A stretch of DNA of 64,000 bases. Source: Prauserella rugosa (lineage in GTDB: Bacteria > Actinomycetota > Actinomycetes > Mycobacteriales > Pseudonocardiaceae). The position numbers and the translations under genes were made by a program. The stretch spans positions 434,001 through 498,000 of the forward strand of contig NZ_JOIJ01000001.1 in NCBI RefSeq assembly GCF_000719975.1. The letters run 5' to 3'. This document shows, piece after piece, positions 16,265-24,720 of this stretch. Position 1 is the first letter of the stretch, and the number at the start of each line of letters is the position of its first letter. The notes below the pieces were generated by a model. It had not been told where the DNA came from, ran no database searches, and was given only the letters and a program-made list of their open reading frames with translations.

Positions 16265-16376
16265 GTTCGTGCTCGTTCGGGCGATTTGTTCGGTGATCGT
16301 TCACGGTTGACGTCGGTACGCGTTCGTGCGGCGTTCACCTTTCCGTCCGTTCGGACTCGATTCCCGGACGTACAGT
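16265..16376 (+). promoter_or_regulatory. PHO-box-like array and -10 box upstream of the PhoX gene
   Basis: Seven GTTC elements start at 16265, 16275, 16288, 16299, 16322, 16333 and 16349. Two pairs (16288/16299 and 16322/16333) are exactly 11 nt apart, the period of actinobacterial PhoP sites, and 16333 reads GTTCACC, the reported Streptomyces half-site. A TACAGT hexamer (16371-16376) follows as a candidate -10. The layout fits a phosphate-starvation promoter activated by PhoP. Confidence 0.65.
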
Positions 16377-16412
16377 CACCGTCGTTCCCCTGACTGAGTG
16401 ACTGGAGGCCGT

Positions 16413-18458
16413 GTGTCCGCCAAGCGACTTCTCCCGCTGCTGACCACCCATCGTTCCGGCCGCTCGCCGGTGACGTGTGAGTACCGGTGCGGCAATCAGT
16501 GTTCCCACCCCGCCCCGAACACGTCCGACAACGAGTACTTCGGCGACGTGGTGCGTGGCGTCATGTCGCGCCGCGGTGCGTTGCGTGCCGGTGGCGTGAT
16601 GGCCGCGACGGCGGCGAGCTTCGCCGCGCTGTCGGGCACGGCCGCGGCCGAGGTTCCCGCGCTCGCGGCGCAGCCTGCGGGCCGTCGCGGCTCCGGCCGT
16701 CCGGCCGCGGGCACGGACTTCGAGCCGGTCGCCCCCAACACCGAGGACGCCGTCGTGGTGCCCGAGGGCTACGAGCAGCAGGTCGTCATCCGCTGGGGCG
16801 ACCCGGTGGTGCCCGGCGCTCCCGAGTTCGACGTCACCAAGCAGACCGCCGAGGCGCAGGCCAAGCAGTTCGGCTACAACAACGACTTCGTGGGCCTCAT
16901 CCCGCAGGACGGCTCGGGCAAGCGGAACTTCCTGGTGGTGAACCACGAGTACACCACCGAGACGGAGATGTTCCCCGAGGGCACCTACGACGAGGAGAAC
17001 CCGACCGAGGAGCACGCCCGCATCGCGTGGGCGGCACACGGTCTGACGGTCGTCCAGGCCGACCGCACGCCCGAGGGCGGGTTGAAGGTGGTGCCGAGCA
17101 AGTACAACCGCCGCATCACGCTCGACACCGAGTTCGAGGTGCGTGGCCCGGTGGCGGGTTCGGACCTGTTGAAGACGTCCGCAGACCCGACCGGCACCGT
17201 CGTGCGCGGCACGCAGAACAACTGCGCGGGCGGCGTCACACCGTGGGGCACGGTGCTGTCGGGCGAGGAGAACTTCCACCAGTACTTCGCCAATGCCGAC
17301 AAGGTGACCGACCCCAAGGTGAAGGCGGGCCTGGACCGGTACGGCTTCGAGGGCGGCGCGAGCACCCGCAAGTGGGAACGCTTCGACAAGCGCTGGGACC
17401 TGGGCCAGGAGCCGAACGAGGCGCACCGGTTCGGCTGGGTCGTCGAGATCGACCCGAACGATCCGCACGCCAAGCCGATCAAGCACACGGCGCTCGGCCG
17501 GTTCAAGCACGAGGCCGCGAACGTCAAGATCGCCCGCGACGGCCGGGTCGTCGTCTACTCCGGTGACGACGAGCGGTTCGACTACATCTACAAGTTCGTC
17601 TCCAAGGGCAAGTACAAGCCGGGCCGCAGCGCACACGCCCGCAGGCACAACATGGCGCTGCTCGACGAGGGCACGCTGTACGTCGCGAAGTTCACCGGCA
17701 ACAGCCCCGCCGAGGAGATCGACGGCTCCGGCACGCTGCCCTCGGACGGCGAGTTCGACGGCACGGGCGAGTGGCTGCCGTTGGCCAGCGGGGACGAGTC
17801 CTTCGTGGACGGATTCACCGCCGAGGAGGTCTACGTCTACACGCGTCTGGCCGCCGACAAGGTGGGCGCGACCAAGATGGACCGTCCCGAGGACATCGAG
17901 CCGAACCCGGTCAACGGCCGGATCTACGCGGCGCTGACCAACAACACCGACCGCGGCGCGAGCGGCGAGGCCCGCGCCGACGAGCCGAACCCGCGCAACG
18001 GCAACAAGAACGGCCACGTGCTCGAGTGGGACGAGGACGGCACGGGCACGAAGTTCGTGTGGCGGCTGCTGCTCGTCTGCGGCGACCCCGCCGCGGCGGA
18101 CACCTACTTCGGCGGGTTCGACAAGAGCAAGGTCAGCCCGATCTCGTGTCCGGACAACGTGGCGTTCGACGGCTACGGCAACCTGTGGATCTCCACCGAC
18201 GGCAACGAGCTCGGCTCGAACGACGGGCTGTTCTCGGTGCCGGTGGACGGGCCCAACCGTGGTGAGGTCAAGCAGTTCCTGACCGTGCCGGTGGGCGCCG
18301 AGACGTGTGGCCCCGTGGTGCGGGACGACCTCGTGCTCGTGGCCGTGCAGCACCCGGGCGAGGGCGGTGACCCCGGGTCGTCGTGGCCCGACGGCGGCCA
18401 CCCCCGTCCGGCCATCGTCGCGGTCCACAAGACAGGCGGAGGCCGCATCGGCGCCTGA
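16413..18458 (+). CDS. phoX: PhoX-family secreted phosphatase (DUF839)
   Basis: Large beta-propeller phosphatase of the PhoX family, which uses calcium and iron to release phosphate from phosphoesters outside the cell. About 681 aa from GTG 16413 (GGAGG just upstream); GTG 16398 is an alternative. The family N-terminus TCEYRCGNQCSHPAPNTSDN is present, followed by a twin-arginine-like signal MSRRGALRAGG about 50 residues in. Later marks are LVVNHEYTTE, TWGT-like GVTPWGTVLSGEENFHQYF, KHEAANVKIARDGRVVVYSGDDE and DRPEDIEPNP. The PHO-box-like array in its promoter supports a phosphate-scavenging role. It ends before copy 2 of the dispersed palindrome. Confidence 0.88.
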   Translation: MSAKRLLPLLTTHRSGRSPVTCEYRCGNQCSHPAPNTSDNEYFGDVVRGVMSRRGALRAGGVMAATAASFAALSGTAAAEVPALAAQPAGRRGSGRPAAGTDFEPVAPNTEDAVVVPEGYEQQVVIRWGDPVVPGAPEFDVTKQTAEAQAKQFGYNNDFVGLIPQDGSGKRNFLVVNHEYTTETEMFPEGTYDEENPTEEHARIAWAAHGLTVVQADRTPEGGLKVVPSKYNRRITLDTEFEVRGPVAGSDLLKTSADPTGTVVRGTQNNCAGGVTPWGTVLSGEENFHQYFANADKVTDPKVKAGLDRYGFEGGASTRKWERFDKRWDLGQEPNEAHRFGWVVEIDPNDPHAKPIKHTALGRFKHEAANVKIARDGRVVVYSGDDERFDYIYKFVSKGKYKPGRSAHARRHNMALLDEGTLYVAKFTGNSPAEEIDGSGTLPSDGEFDGTGEWLPLASGDESFVDGFTAEEVYVYTRLAADKVGATKMDRPEDIEPNPVNGRIYAALTNNTDRGASGEARADEPNPRNGNKNGHVLEWDEDGTGTKFVWRLLLVCGDPAAADTYFGGFDKSKVSPISCPDNVAFDGYGNLWISTDGNELGSNDGLFSVPVDGPNRGEVKQFLTVPVGAETCGPVVRDDLVLVAVQHPGEGGDPGSSWPDGGHPRPAIVAVHKTGGGRIGA

Positions 18459-18475
18459 CGCCCTGCGGTCAAGCC

Positions 18476-18522
18476 CCCGTGGGCCCCATAGTTGCGTTCA
18501 ACGCAACTATGGGGCCCACGGG
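18476..18522. terminator. Dispersed palindrome, copy 2 (perfect)
   Basis: Perfect inverted repeat with 23-bp arms (18476-18498, 18500-18522) around one C: outer CCCGTGGGCCCCATAG, core GCGTTCAACGC. It begins 17 bp after the PhoX stop and ends 15 bp before the next start codon, so it must act as terminator for phoX or as a hairpin in the next gene's leader. Confidence 0.8.
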
Positions 18523-18537
18523 ATTTACGGTGGCGGT

Positions 18538-19230
18538 ATGACTGACCGTCCACTTGCACTCGTCACCGGAGCGTCCCGCGGCATCGGAGCGGCCGTGGCC
18601 GAGGCGCTGTCCGACACGCACCGGATCCTCCTCGGCGGCAGGGACGCCGAGTCCCTCGCCGCGCTCGCCGCACGCCTTCCCGACGCCGAACCGTGGCCCG
18701 TCGACCTGTCCGACGAGGCCGCCGTCGCCGAGGCCGCGGCGGGAATCGACCGGCTCGACGTGCTCGTCCACTCCGCGGGTGTCGCGCGGCTGGGCGAGGT
18801 CGCCGGCTCCCCCGCCGAGTCGTGGCGGGCGAACTTCGAGGTGAACGTGGTGGCCGTCGCGGAGCTCACGCGGCTGCTGCTGCCCGCACTGCGCTCCGCG
18901 AACGGCCACGTCGTGGTGATCAACTCCGGTCAGGGCCTTTCCGCCCGGGAGGGCTGGGGGCCGTACGCGGCGAGCAAGTTCGGCGTGCGTGCCTTCGCCG
19001 ACGTGCTGCGGGCCGAGGAGGAAGGCAACGGCCTGCGGGTCACGTCCGTGTACCCGGGCCGCACCGACACCGAGATGCAGCAGGCCGTCGTCGCTGGGGA
19101 GGGTGGCGAGTACGACCCCGCGAAGTACCTGCGTCCCGAGTCGGTGGCGGGCGCGGTGGCGGCTGCCGTGCTGGCTGGGCCCGACGCCCACCTGACCGAC
19201 ATCACCGTGCGGCCCCGTCCCCACCGCTAG
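18538..19230 (+). CDS. Short-chain dehydrogenase/reductase
   Basis: NAD(P)-dependent SDR of 230 aa. The Rossmann motif TGASRGIGAA starts at about residue 10; NAG is replaced by HSAG (LVHSAGVARLG), and the catalytic Ser and YxxxK are in VINSGQG and PYAASKFGVRAF. VYPGRTDTEM follows in the usual place. Substrate is unknown. ATG 18538 lies only 15 bp after the dispersed palindrome and has a weak ribosome-binding site, so it may depend on read-through from phoX or a promoter overlapping the repeat. A rho-independent terminator follows. Confidence 0.88.
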   Translation: MTDRPLALVTGASRGIGAAVAEALSDTHRILLGGRDAESLAALAARLPDAEPWPVDLSDEAAVAEAAAGIDRLDVLVHSAGVARLGEVAGSPAESWRANFEVNVVAVAELTRLLLPALRSANGHVVVINSGQGLSAREGWGPYAASKFGVRAFADVLRAEEEGNGLRVTSVYPGRTDTEMQQAVVAGEGGEYDPAKYLRPESVAGAVAAAVLAGPDAHLTDITVRPRPHR

Positions 19231-19255
19231 GTCGCGCTCTTCCCCCGTCACGCAC

Positions 19256-19297
19256 GCCCCCGAGGTGACCGTTCCGCGGCCGCCTCGGGGGCTTTTT
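19256..19297 (+). terminator. Rho-independent terminator
   Basis: GCCCCCGAGG (19256-19265) pairs with CCTCGGGGGC (19283-19292), followed by TTTTT. Classic intrinsic terminator for the SDR gene. Confidence 0.85.
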
Positions 19298-19308
19298 CGT
19301 GTTCCGAG

Positions 19309-19369
19309 TTGACACCATGAGTCGCCTGGTGACATGGTTACCCACATGACTAAGGAACCAATGTGGTTC
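19309..19369 (+). promoter_or_regulatory. Promoter with two 15-bp palindromes before the GntR-ABC operon
   Basis: A consensus -35 TTGACA (19309-19314) is followed by GGTGAC-ATG-GTTACC (19328-19342, one mismatch) and GAACCA-ATG-TGGTTC (19355-19369, perfect). Both palindromes have 6-bp arms and the same ATG spacer. They lie directly before the GntR-type regulator gene and probably are its operators. Confidence 0.6.
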
Positions 19370-19385
19370 GTGGGGTGAGCGGCTG

Positions 19386-19745
19386 ATGGACGACACCCGG
19401 CCGCTGTTCCAGCAGATCGCGGAACAGATCGAGGACTCGATCATCGACGGATCGCTGCCCGGGGAGACCAGGGCACCGTCGACGAACGAACTCGCCGCGT
19501 TCCACCGGATCAACCAGGCGACCGCGGCGAACGGCATCAACAAGCTCGTCGCCGACGGACTTCTCTACAAGAAACGGGGGGTCGGAATGTTCGTCACCGC
19601 CGGGGCGAGGGACAAGCTCGTGCAGCGCCGACGGGACGCGTTCGGGGAGTCCTACATCGCTCCGTTGCTCGCCGAGGCGAAGCGACTCGAAATGGATGCC
19701 GACGACGTCAAGAAGATGATCGACAACTGGAGGGACGAGGAATGA
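19386..19745 (+). CDS. GntR-family regulator (YtrA type)
   Basis: 119 aa, the short YtrA subfamily: an N-terminal winged helix (PLFQQIAEQIEDSIIDG, then APSTNELAAFHRINQATAANGINKL as helix-turn-helix, GVGMFVTAGA as wing) and a short C-terminal dimerisation helix pair with no ligand domain. YtrA regulators usually repress an adjacent ABC transporter. Here the stop overlaps the ATP-binding gene by 4 nt (ATGA), and two palindromes lie in the promoter. The likely inducer is envelope stress or a peptide antibiotic, by analogy only. Confidence 0.92.
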   Translation: MDDTRPLFQQIAEQIEDSIIDGSLPGETRAPSTNELAAFHRINQATAANGINKLVADGLLYKKRGVGMFVTAGARDKLVQRRRDAFGESYIAPLLAEAKRLEMDADDVKKMIDNWRDEE

Positions 19746-20638
19746 GCGTGGTGAGCCTTCGGGGGGTGACGAAGCGCTACGGGGACACGACCGCCGTCGA
19801 TGACGTGTCGTTCGACCTGCACGAGAACCGGATCCACGGACTGCTCGGCCGCAACGGCGCGGGCAAGAGCACCGTGATGCGGATGCTCACCGGCCAGGAC
19901 CTGCCCACCTCCGGCCAGATCCGGGTGGTTGGCGAGAACCCCTTTGAGAACGCCGGTGTGCTGCGTCAGGTGTGCTTCATCAAGGAGGCGCAGAAATACC
20001 CGGACATCTTCCTCGCCCGGCACGCGCTGAAATCGGCGGAGATGATCTTTCCCAACTGGGACGCCGAATTCGCCGAGCAGCTGGTCGACGAATTCCGGCT
20101 GCCGCTGAAGACGCGCACGAAGAAACTGTCCCGTGGTCAGTTGTCGGCCGTGGGCGTGATCGTCGGTCTCGCCTCGCGGGCACCGGTGACGTTGTTCGAC
20201 GAGCCGTACCTCGGGCTCGACGCGGTCGCCCGCCAGCTGTTCTACGACCACCTGCTGGCCGACTACGCCGAGCATCCGCGCACGGTCGTGCTGTCCACAC
20301 ACCTGATCGACGAGGTCGCCGACATGATCGAGCACGTCGTCGTGATCGACCGTGGCCGCATCGTCATGAACGACTCGGCCGACAACCTGCGCAGCCAGGC
20401 CGTGACGGTCAGCGGGCCGACCAAGGCCGTCGAGCGGTTCGCCGCGGGCCACACGGTGCTGCACCGCGAGGACGTCGGCGGGTACGCCAGGTTGCTGGTC
20501 TCCGGGATCCCGGAGGGCCGCGATACCACGAGCCTGCAGGTGGAACCGGTGTCGTTGCAGCAGCTCGTCGTGCGCACCGCACAACTGTCCGACTCCGTGC
20601 TTGCCGGTGCGGCGAACGGTAAGGGGGAACTGTCGTGA
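19742..20638 (+). CDS. ABC transporter ATP-binding protein
   Basis: 298-aa nucleotide-binding subunit. Walker A is GLLGRNGAGKST (about 35-46), signature LSRGQLSAVGV, Walker B VTLFDEPYLGLDAV, and the H-loop is in VVLSTHLIDEVAD. A C-terminal extension of about 80 residues follows. The signature LSRGQ instead of LSGGQ is common in YtrB/exporter-type subunits. It is translationally coupled to the regulator before it and to the permease after it (4-nt overlaps on both sides). The operon resembles YtrA-controlled exporters. Confidence 0.93.
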   Translation: MSVVSLRGVTKRYGDTTAVDDVSFDLHENRIHGLLGRNGAGKSTVMRMLTGQDLPTSGQIRVVGENPFENAGVLRQVCFIKEAQKYPDIFLARHALKSAEMIFPNWDAEFAEQLVDEFRLPLKTRTKKLSRGQLSAVGVIVGLASRAPVTLFDEPYLGLDAVARQLFYDHLLADYAEHPRTVVLSTHLIDEVADMIEHVVVIDRGRIVMNDSADNLRSQAVTVSGPTKAVERFAAGHTVLHREDVGGYARLLVSGIPEGRDTTSLQVEPVSLQQLVVRTAQLSDSVLAGAANGKGELS

Positions 20639-21336
20639 ACCGCATCATCCATGTGGCCCGGATCCAGCTCGTGAACGCGAAGATGGTGATCGGGTTCCCA
20701 CTGTTCATCCTGCTGTTCGTACTGGCGGCGAACATCGTGTTGTTCCTGGCCGCGCCGTTTCCCGAGCCGGAGCAGGGCAGCTCGCCGACCGGTGCGCTGA
20801 TGTCGATCTACATCGCCACGATGATCCTGCACGTCCAGACGATGACGCAGATGTTCCCGTATGCGCTGGGCATGAGCATCACCAGAAGGGATTTCCTCGC
20901 CGCGGCCGGGCTGGTCGTGGTCGGCCAGGCGTTGCTGTACGGCGTGGCGTTGTCGGTACTGCGCCTGATCGAGACCGCCACGAACGGCTGGGGGGTCGGC
21001 GTGGCGATGTTCGACCTTCCGTTCCTGGAGGTGTCGAACCCGGTCATGCAGGTGCTCGTGTACGCCGGTCCGTTCCTGCTGCTGTCGTTCGCGGGCCTGT
21101 GGGCAGGTGTGGTCTACCAGCGTTGGGGCCAGCTCGGCGTGTGGATCCTCTCGCTCAGCCTCGCGGCCCTGCTGATCGGCGCGGCTGCGCTCGTCGGGTG
21201 GCGGAACTGGTGGCCCGAGGTGGGTTCGTTCTTCGCGGACACGCCGACCCCCGTGCTGTTGTTCGTCTATCCCGTCGTGCTGGCGGCCGTGTTCGCCGGT
21301 TCGACGTACTTCACCACGCGCAGGGCCACCGCGTAG
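20635..21336 (+). CDS. ABC transporter permease
   Basis: 233 aa with six hydrophobic segments (FPLFILLFVLAANIVLF, an internal pair around LGMSITRRDFLAAAGLVV, and a final VYPVVLAAVFAGSTYF), ending TTRRATA. No recognisable extracellular domain. Starts GTG 20635, overlapping the ATP-binding gene by 4 nt, so the two subunits are made together. Probably an exporter of the ABC-2 type; substrate unknown. A hairpin terminator follows. Confidence 0.88.
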   Translation: MNRIIHVARIQLVNAKMVIGFPLFILLFVLAANIVLFLAAPFPEPEQGSSPTGALMSIYIATMILHVQTMTQMFPYALGMSITRRDFLAAAGLVVVGQALLYGVALSVLRLIETATNGWGVGVAMFDLPFLEVSNPVMQVLVYAGPFLLLSFAGLWAGVVYQRWGQLGVWILSLSLAALLIGAAALVGWRNWWPEVGSFFADTPTPVLLFVYPVVLAAVFAGSTYFTTRRATA

Positions 21337-21384
21337 CCGGGGAATTCGGTGCCGGGCACGGGGGCGGCACCGGATCGGGGGTGG

Positions 21385-21422
21385 ATCGCGCCGGGTCTCG
21401 CAGTTCGCGGACCCGGCGCGAT
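21385..21422 (+). terminator. Terminator after the GntR-ABC operon
   Basis: ATCGCGCCGGGTC (21385-21397) and its complement (21410-21422), 13-bp perfect arms, 12-nt loop, followed by TTT. Confidence 0.75.
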
Positions 21423-21486
21423 TTGGCGTGTGTGGGAACGCATGGCCACGCCGCGACGTCCGAGTCCGTGAACGGAAGGGGTCCGG

Positions 21487-22674
21487 GTGGTGCGCGCGCG
21501 AGCGAGATCGGCCGGCGTCCTGGCGCTGACCGCGGCATTGGTCGCCAGCTGTGGCGAGGCGGAGCAGGATTCCGGCCGGCCGGAATCCCCGGCCACCGCT
21601 TCCTCGAACAGCGCTTCCTCGAATTCGGTACCGGAGGGGTTCGACGCCGGCAGTCGTTGGGAGGTCGCCGCGAAACGTGGCGAGGTCGTCTCGGAGCCGG
21701 TGATCGCCGAACGGTCGGGCCGGGTCGTGTACCTGAGCGGTTCGGACGGCGCGCTGAAGATGTACGCGCGCGACGTTGCCACCGGCGAGGTGACGTGGTC
21801 GTCGAAGACGGTTCCGGACGTCAAGGGCGGCGACGTCCACATCACGATGATCGACGGACGTGAGCACGTCGTGTACCTGGCAGGCGGGTCGCGCTTGCGC
21901 GTGTACGACACCGCCGCGCGCGGTGCGGACACCGCGCCGGTGCGGGAGATGGACGTCGAGACGTCCGGCGAGATCGAGACGTTCCTGGTGCAGCGCAACG
22001 GCGTCGTCATGGTGAACGACACCGTGGTCGACCTCTCCACCGGCGAACAGCGCACGTTCGAGCCCGGCAGCGTCCACGTGCCGCGGAAGTGCAGGGCAGC
22101 GGAGCTGGACAGCTGCGACACCGAGGCGTCCGTGCGCGGTATGACCACCGCGGGGCCGCTCGTCGCCGGGCCCGGTGCATTCGAGATCGAGGGCCGTTGG
22201 AACAGCAACGATGTCGTTCGTTCCGAGGCGGAACGGGCGGGCTTCCCGGTGCTCGACGTCATGAGTCCCGACGGCTCGACCGTCCTGGCCGCGTGGCCGC
22301 CACTCGTCGGCGGTAGCCAGTTGTGGGGGCTGCACGACGCCGACGCGGGTGACGTTCTCGCGGTGACGCCGTGTGAGGTGGAGGAGTTCGAGCCGCGGAC
22401 GTCGCCGAACGGGCGGTATGCCTTCAATGGGCCGCTCGTGTTCGACCTGCACGAGCAGAAGGCGCACTGCGTCGACGACGGTGCGGTGACCGTGACGGCG
22501 GTGTCCGGCGGCACTGCGTACGGCCACGCCCGCAAGGACGGCCGGGCGGCCGCGGTGCCGTTGGGCACTGGCGAGCGGTCCGACGTGGACGTCGCCCCGG
22601 ACGCGGCCGGCGAGACCGCCGGCGTGTTCGGGTTCGAGGCGAGATCCGGCTTCTCGGTGTCTCCCCGGTCGTAG
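21487..22674 (+). CDS. Lipoprotein with WD40/PQQ-like repeats
   Basis: 395 aa with a lipoprotein signal: VRARARSAGVLALTAALVASC, lipobox LVAS-Cys22. A Ser/Asn/Glu-rich linker follows, then a mostly beta-strand region with repeated blades (GRVVYLSGSDGALKMYARDVATGEVTW is a typical PQQ/quinoprotein-like blade, shown here in two parts in the protein). Cys pairs in KCRAAELDSCD and a later TPCEVEE may form disulfides. No catalytic motif is seen. GTG 21487 and GTG 21490 are both possible, with GGAAGGGG upstream. Its stop directly abuts the stop of the convergent amidohydrolase (no intergenic base). Function unknown; anchored outside the membrane. Confidence 0.8.
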   Translation: MVRARARSAGVLALTAALVASCGEAEQDSGRPESPATASSNSASSNSVPEGFDAGSRWEVAAKRGEVVSEPVIAERSGRVVYLSGSDGALKMYARDVATGEVTWSSKTVPDVKGGDVHITMIDGREHVVYLAGGSRLRVYDTAARGADTAPVREMDVETSGEIETFLVQRNGVVMVNDTVVDLSTGEQRTFEPGSVHVPRKCRAAELDSCDTEASVRGMTTAGPLVAGPGAFEIEGRWNSNDVVRSEAERAGFPVLDVMSPDGSTVLAAWPPLVGGSQLWGLHDADAGDVLAVTPCEVEEFEPRTSPNGRYAFNGPLVFDLHEQKAHCVDDGAVTVTAVSGGTAYGHARKDGRAAAVPLGTGERSDVDVAPDAAGETAGVFGFEARSGFSVSPRS

Positions 22675-24000
22675 TCAGGCGCCCCGCAGGCGATCGGACG
22701 CGACGGCGACGTTCGCCTGCGCTTCGCCGCGGTCCACACGGGACGATTCGCCGCCGGAGACCACCTGCTCGCCCGCGACCCAGACGTCGGTGACCCGCCG
22801 GGATCCGGCTGCCCACACGAGGTTGCCGAGCAGCTGCTCGTCCGGCACGTCGATGCCCGCGGCGAAGGCCGGGTCGTCGGTGTCGACGTGCACGACGTCG
22901 GCCCATCGCCCTTCCTCGAGCGCGCCGATGTCGTCCCGGCCGAGCGCGTCCGCCCCTCCGCGGGTGGCCAGCAGCAGTGCGTCGGCTGCCGTGACGGCCG
23001 TGGCATCCTGAGTGGACAGACGCGCGAGCATCGCAGACAGTTGGATCTCTTCCCATAGGTCGAGGTCGTCGTTGCTCGCGGGCCCGTCGGTGCCCAGTCC
23101 CACGCGCACGTCGGCGGCCTGCAGTTCGGGCAGCCGCGCGATGCCGGAGGCGAGCTTGGCGTTGGACCCTGGACAGTGGGCCACACCCGTGCCGCGCGCC
23201 GCGAAGAGCGCGATGTCCTCATCGGACAGATGCACCGAGTGGGCCGCGATCAGCCTGCCGCGCAACAGCCCGACCTCGTCGAGCAGGCGCGGCACCGAAC
23301 CGTGGTTCGCACGCTGTTCGGCGTCCTCGTCGGCGGCCTCGGCGACGTGGATCTGCACCAGCGCGTCCCGCTGCCGAGCCTCGTCGGCGATCGCGCCGAG
23401 TGCCTCCGGCGGCAACATGTATGCCGAATGTCCCGCGTACGACAGTTCGATCCGGTCGCCCTGTCCCCAGCGCAGCCCGTCGGCGTCGATCCACTTGCTC
23501 GTGTCGGCGAGCAGCGCGCGCCAGTCGAGGCCGGGTAGGTCGATGATCGGCCCGCCGATAACCGCGCGAGCTCCGGTGGTGAGGACCGCCTCGGCCATCT
23601 GCTCGGCGTGGAAGTACATCTCGGCGCTGGTCGTGACGCCGCGGCGGAGCATCTCGATCGAACCGAGCACCATGCCCGCGCGCACGTCCGAAGGGCGCAG
23701 TTTCGCCTCGGTCGGCCAGATCACCTCGCGGAGCCAGCGCAGCAGCGGCAGGTCGCCGCCCATTCCGCGCAGCAGCACCATCGGGCTGTGGGCGTGGGTG
23801 TTGACGAGGCCGGGCAGGAGGATGCCGTCCTTCGCGGTGGTGCGCTCCGCCTCGCCGGGCGCATCGGCCGCGGTGCCGCAGTAGGTGATGCGCCCGGAGT
23901 CGTCGACGTCGATCGCGCCGTCCCGGACGACGGAACACGCCGGGTCGGCCGGCAGGACCACGGGAGCTGTCAGGCGGTGAGCCACGCGAGGAGAGGCCAT
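22675..24000 (-). CDS. Amidohydrolase / nucleoside or aminopyrimidine deaminase family
   Basis: 441 aa, metal-dependent amidohydrolase close to the 5-methylthioadenosine/S-adenosylhomocysteine deaminase (MtaD) and TRZ/ATZ group. Metal ligands are in LLPGLVNTHAHSPMVLLRG, IHVAEAADED (third His), AAHSVHLSDEDIAL and LGTDGPASNDDLDLW. These enzymes hydrolytically deaminate purine or triazine rings; the exact substrate cannot be told. It lies 54 bp after the response-regulator gene on the same strand and may be its last cotranscribed gene, although the link is not obvious functionally. Confidence 0.88.
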   Translation of the reverse strand: MASPRVAHRLTAPVVLPADPACSVVRDGAIDVDDSGRITYCGTAADAPGEAERTTAKDGILLPGLVNTHAHSPMVLLRGMGGDLPLLRWLREVIWPTEAKLRPSDVRAGMVLGSIEMLRRGVTTSAEMYFHAEQMAEAVLTTGARAVIGGPIIDLPGLDWRALLADTSKWIDADGLRWGQGDRIELSYAGHSAYMLPPEALGAIADEARQRDALVQIHVAEAADEDAEQRANHGSVPRLLDEVGLLRGRLIAAHSVHLSDEDIALFAARGTGVAHCPGSNAKLASGIARLPELQAADVRVGLGTDGPASNDDLDLWEEIQLSAMLARLSTQDATAVTAADALLLATRGGADALGRDDIGALEEGRWADVVHVDTDDPAFAAGIDVPDEQLLGNLVWAAGSRRVTDVWVAGEQVVSGGESSRVDRGEAQANVAVASDRLRGA

Positions 24001-24054
24001 GGAGTCACCCTAACGAGCAGCAACGGCGTGCCTGCCGGCCCGCCGTGCGCGGTA

Positions 24055-24720
24055 TCAATCGGCCACGATGCCGTTTCGCCATGCCCAGGCTGCGATCTCC
24101 ACGCGGTTGCGTGCCCCGATCTTGCTCTGCACCGAGGCCAGATGGGTCTTGACCGTCGACAGCGACAGGTACAGCTCCTCGCCGATCTCGGTGTTCGTCC
24201 GCCCCCGCGCCGTCGCACGCACGACGTCGAGTTCCCGCGCGGTCAACGGTTCGGACGGCTCCTCGGTCATCGCCGGGGTCGCTGCCGCCGCGGGCGAGTC
24301 GGCGAAGTGTTCCAGCAGGCGCACCGTGATCTGCGGCGAGACCAGGGCGTCCCCGCGGTGCGCCGCGCGGACCGCCTCCAACAGCAACGCCGGGCCCGCG
24401 TCCTTGAGCAGGAAACCCGACGCTCCCCCGGTGAGCGCACTGTGCACGTACTCGTCGAGGTCGAACGTCGTCACCACGACGACCTTCAGCGGGTCGGCGA
24501 CATCCGGTCCCGCGAGCTGCCGGGTGACCTCGAGCCCGTCGAGCCCCGGCATGCGGATGTCGAGCAGGCACACGTCCGGGCGCAGTTCGCGCGCCCTGCG
24601 CACGGCGTCGACGCCGTCGGCGACATCGGCGACGACCTCCATGTCGTCCTGCGCGTCGACGATCATGCGGAAACCGGTCCGCACCATGTCCTGATCGTCG
24701 GCGATCAACACCCGGATCAC
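24055..24720 (-). CDS. NarL/LuxR-type response regulator
   Basis: 221 aa from GTG 24720 (VIRVLIADDQDMVRTGFRM). The receiver domain has the phosphorylation site Asp54 in CLLDIRMPGLDG and the Thr/Lys switch residues in VVTTFDLDEY and FLLKDAGP. The C-terminal LuxR helix-turn-helix is LTARELDVVRATARGRTN...STVKTHLASVQSKI. The start codon overlaps the stop of the sensor kinase (GTGA), so they form a two-component pair. The divergent ABC exporter genes are the likely target. Confidence 0.94.
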   Translation of the reverse strand: MIRVLIADDQDMVRTGFRMIVDAQDDMEVVADVADGVDAVRRARELRPDVCLLDIRMPGLDGLEVTRQLAGPDVADPLKVVVVTTFDLDEYVHSALTGGASGFLLKDAGPALLLEAVRAAHRGDALVSPQITVRLLEHFADSPAAAATPAMTEEPSEPLTARELDVVRATARGRTNTEIGEELYLSLSTVKTHLASVQSKIGARNRVEIAAWAWRNGIVAD

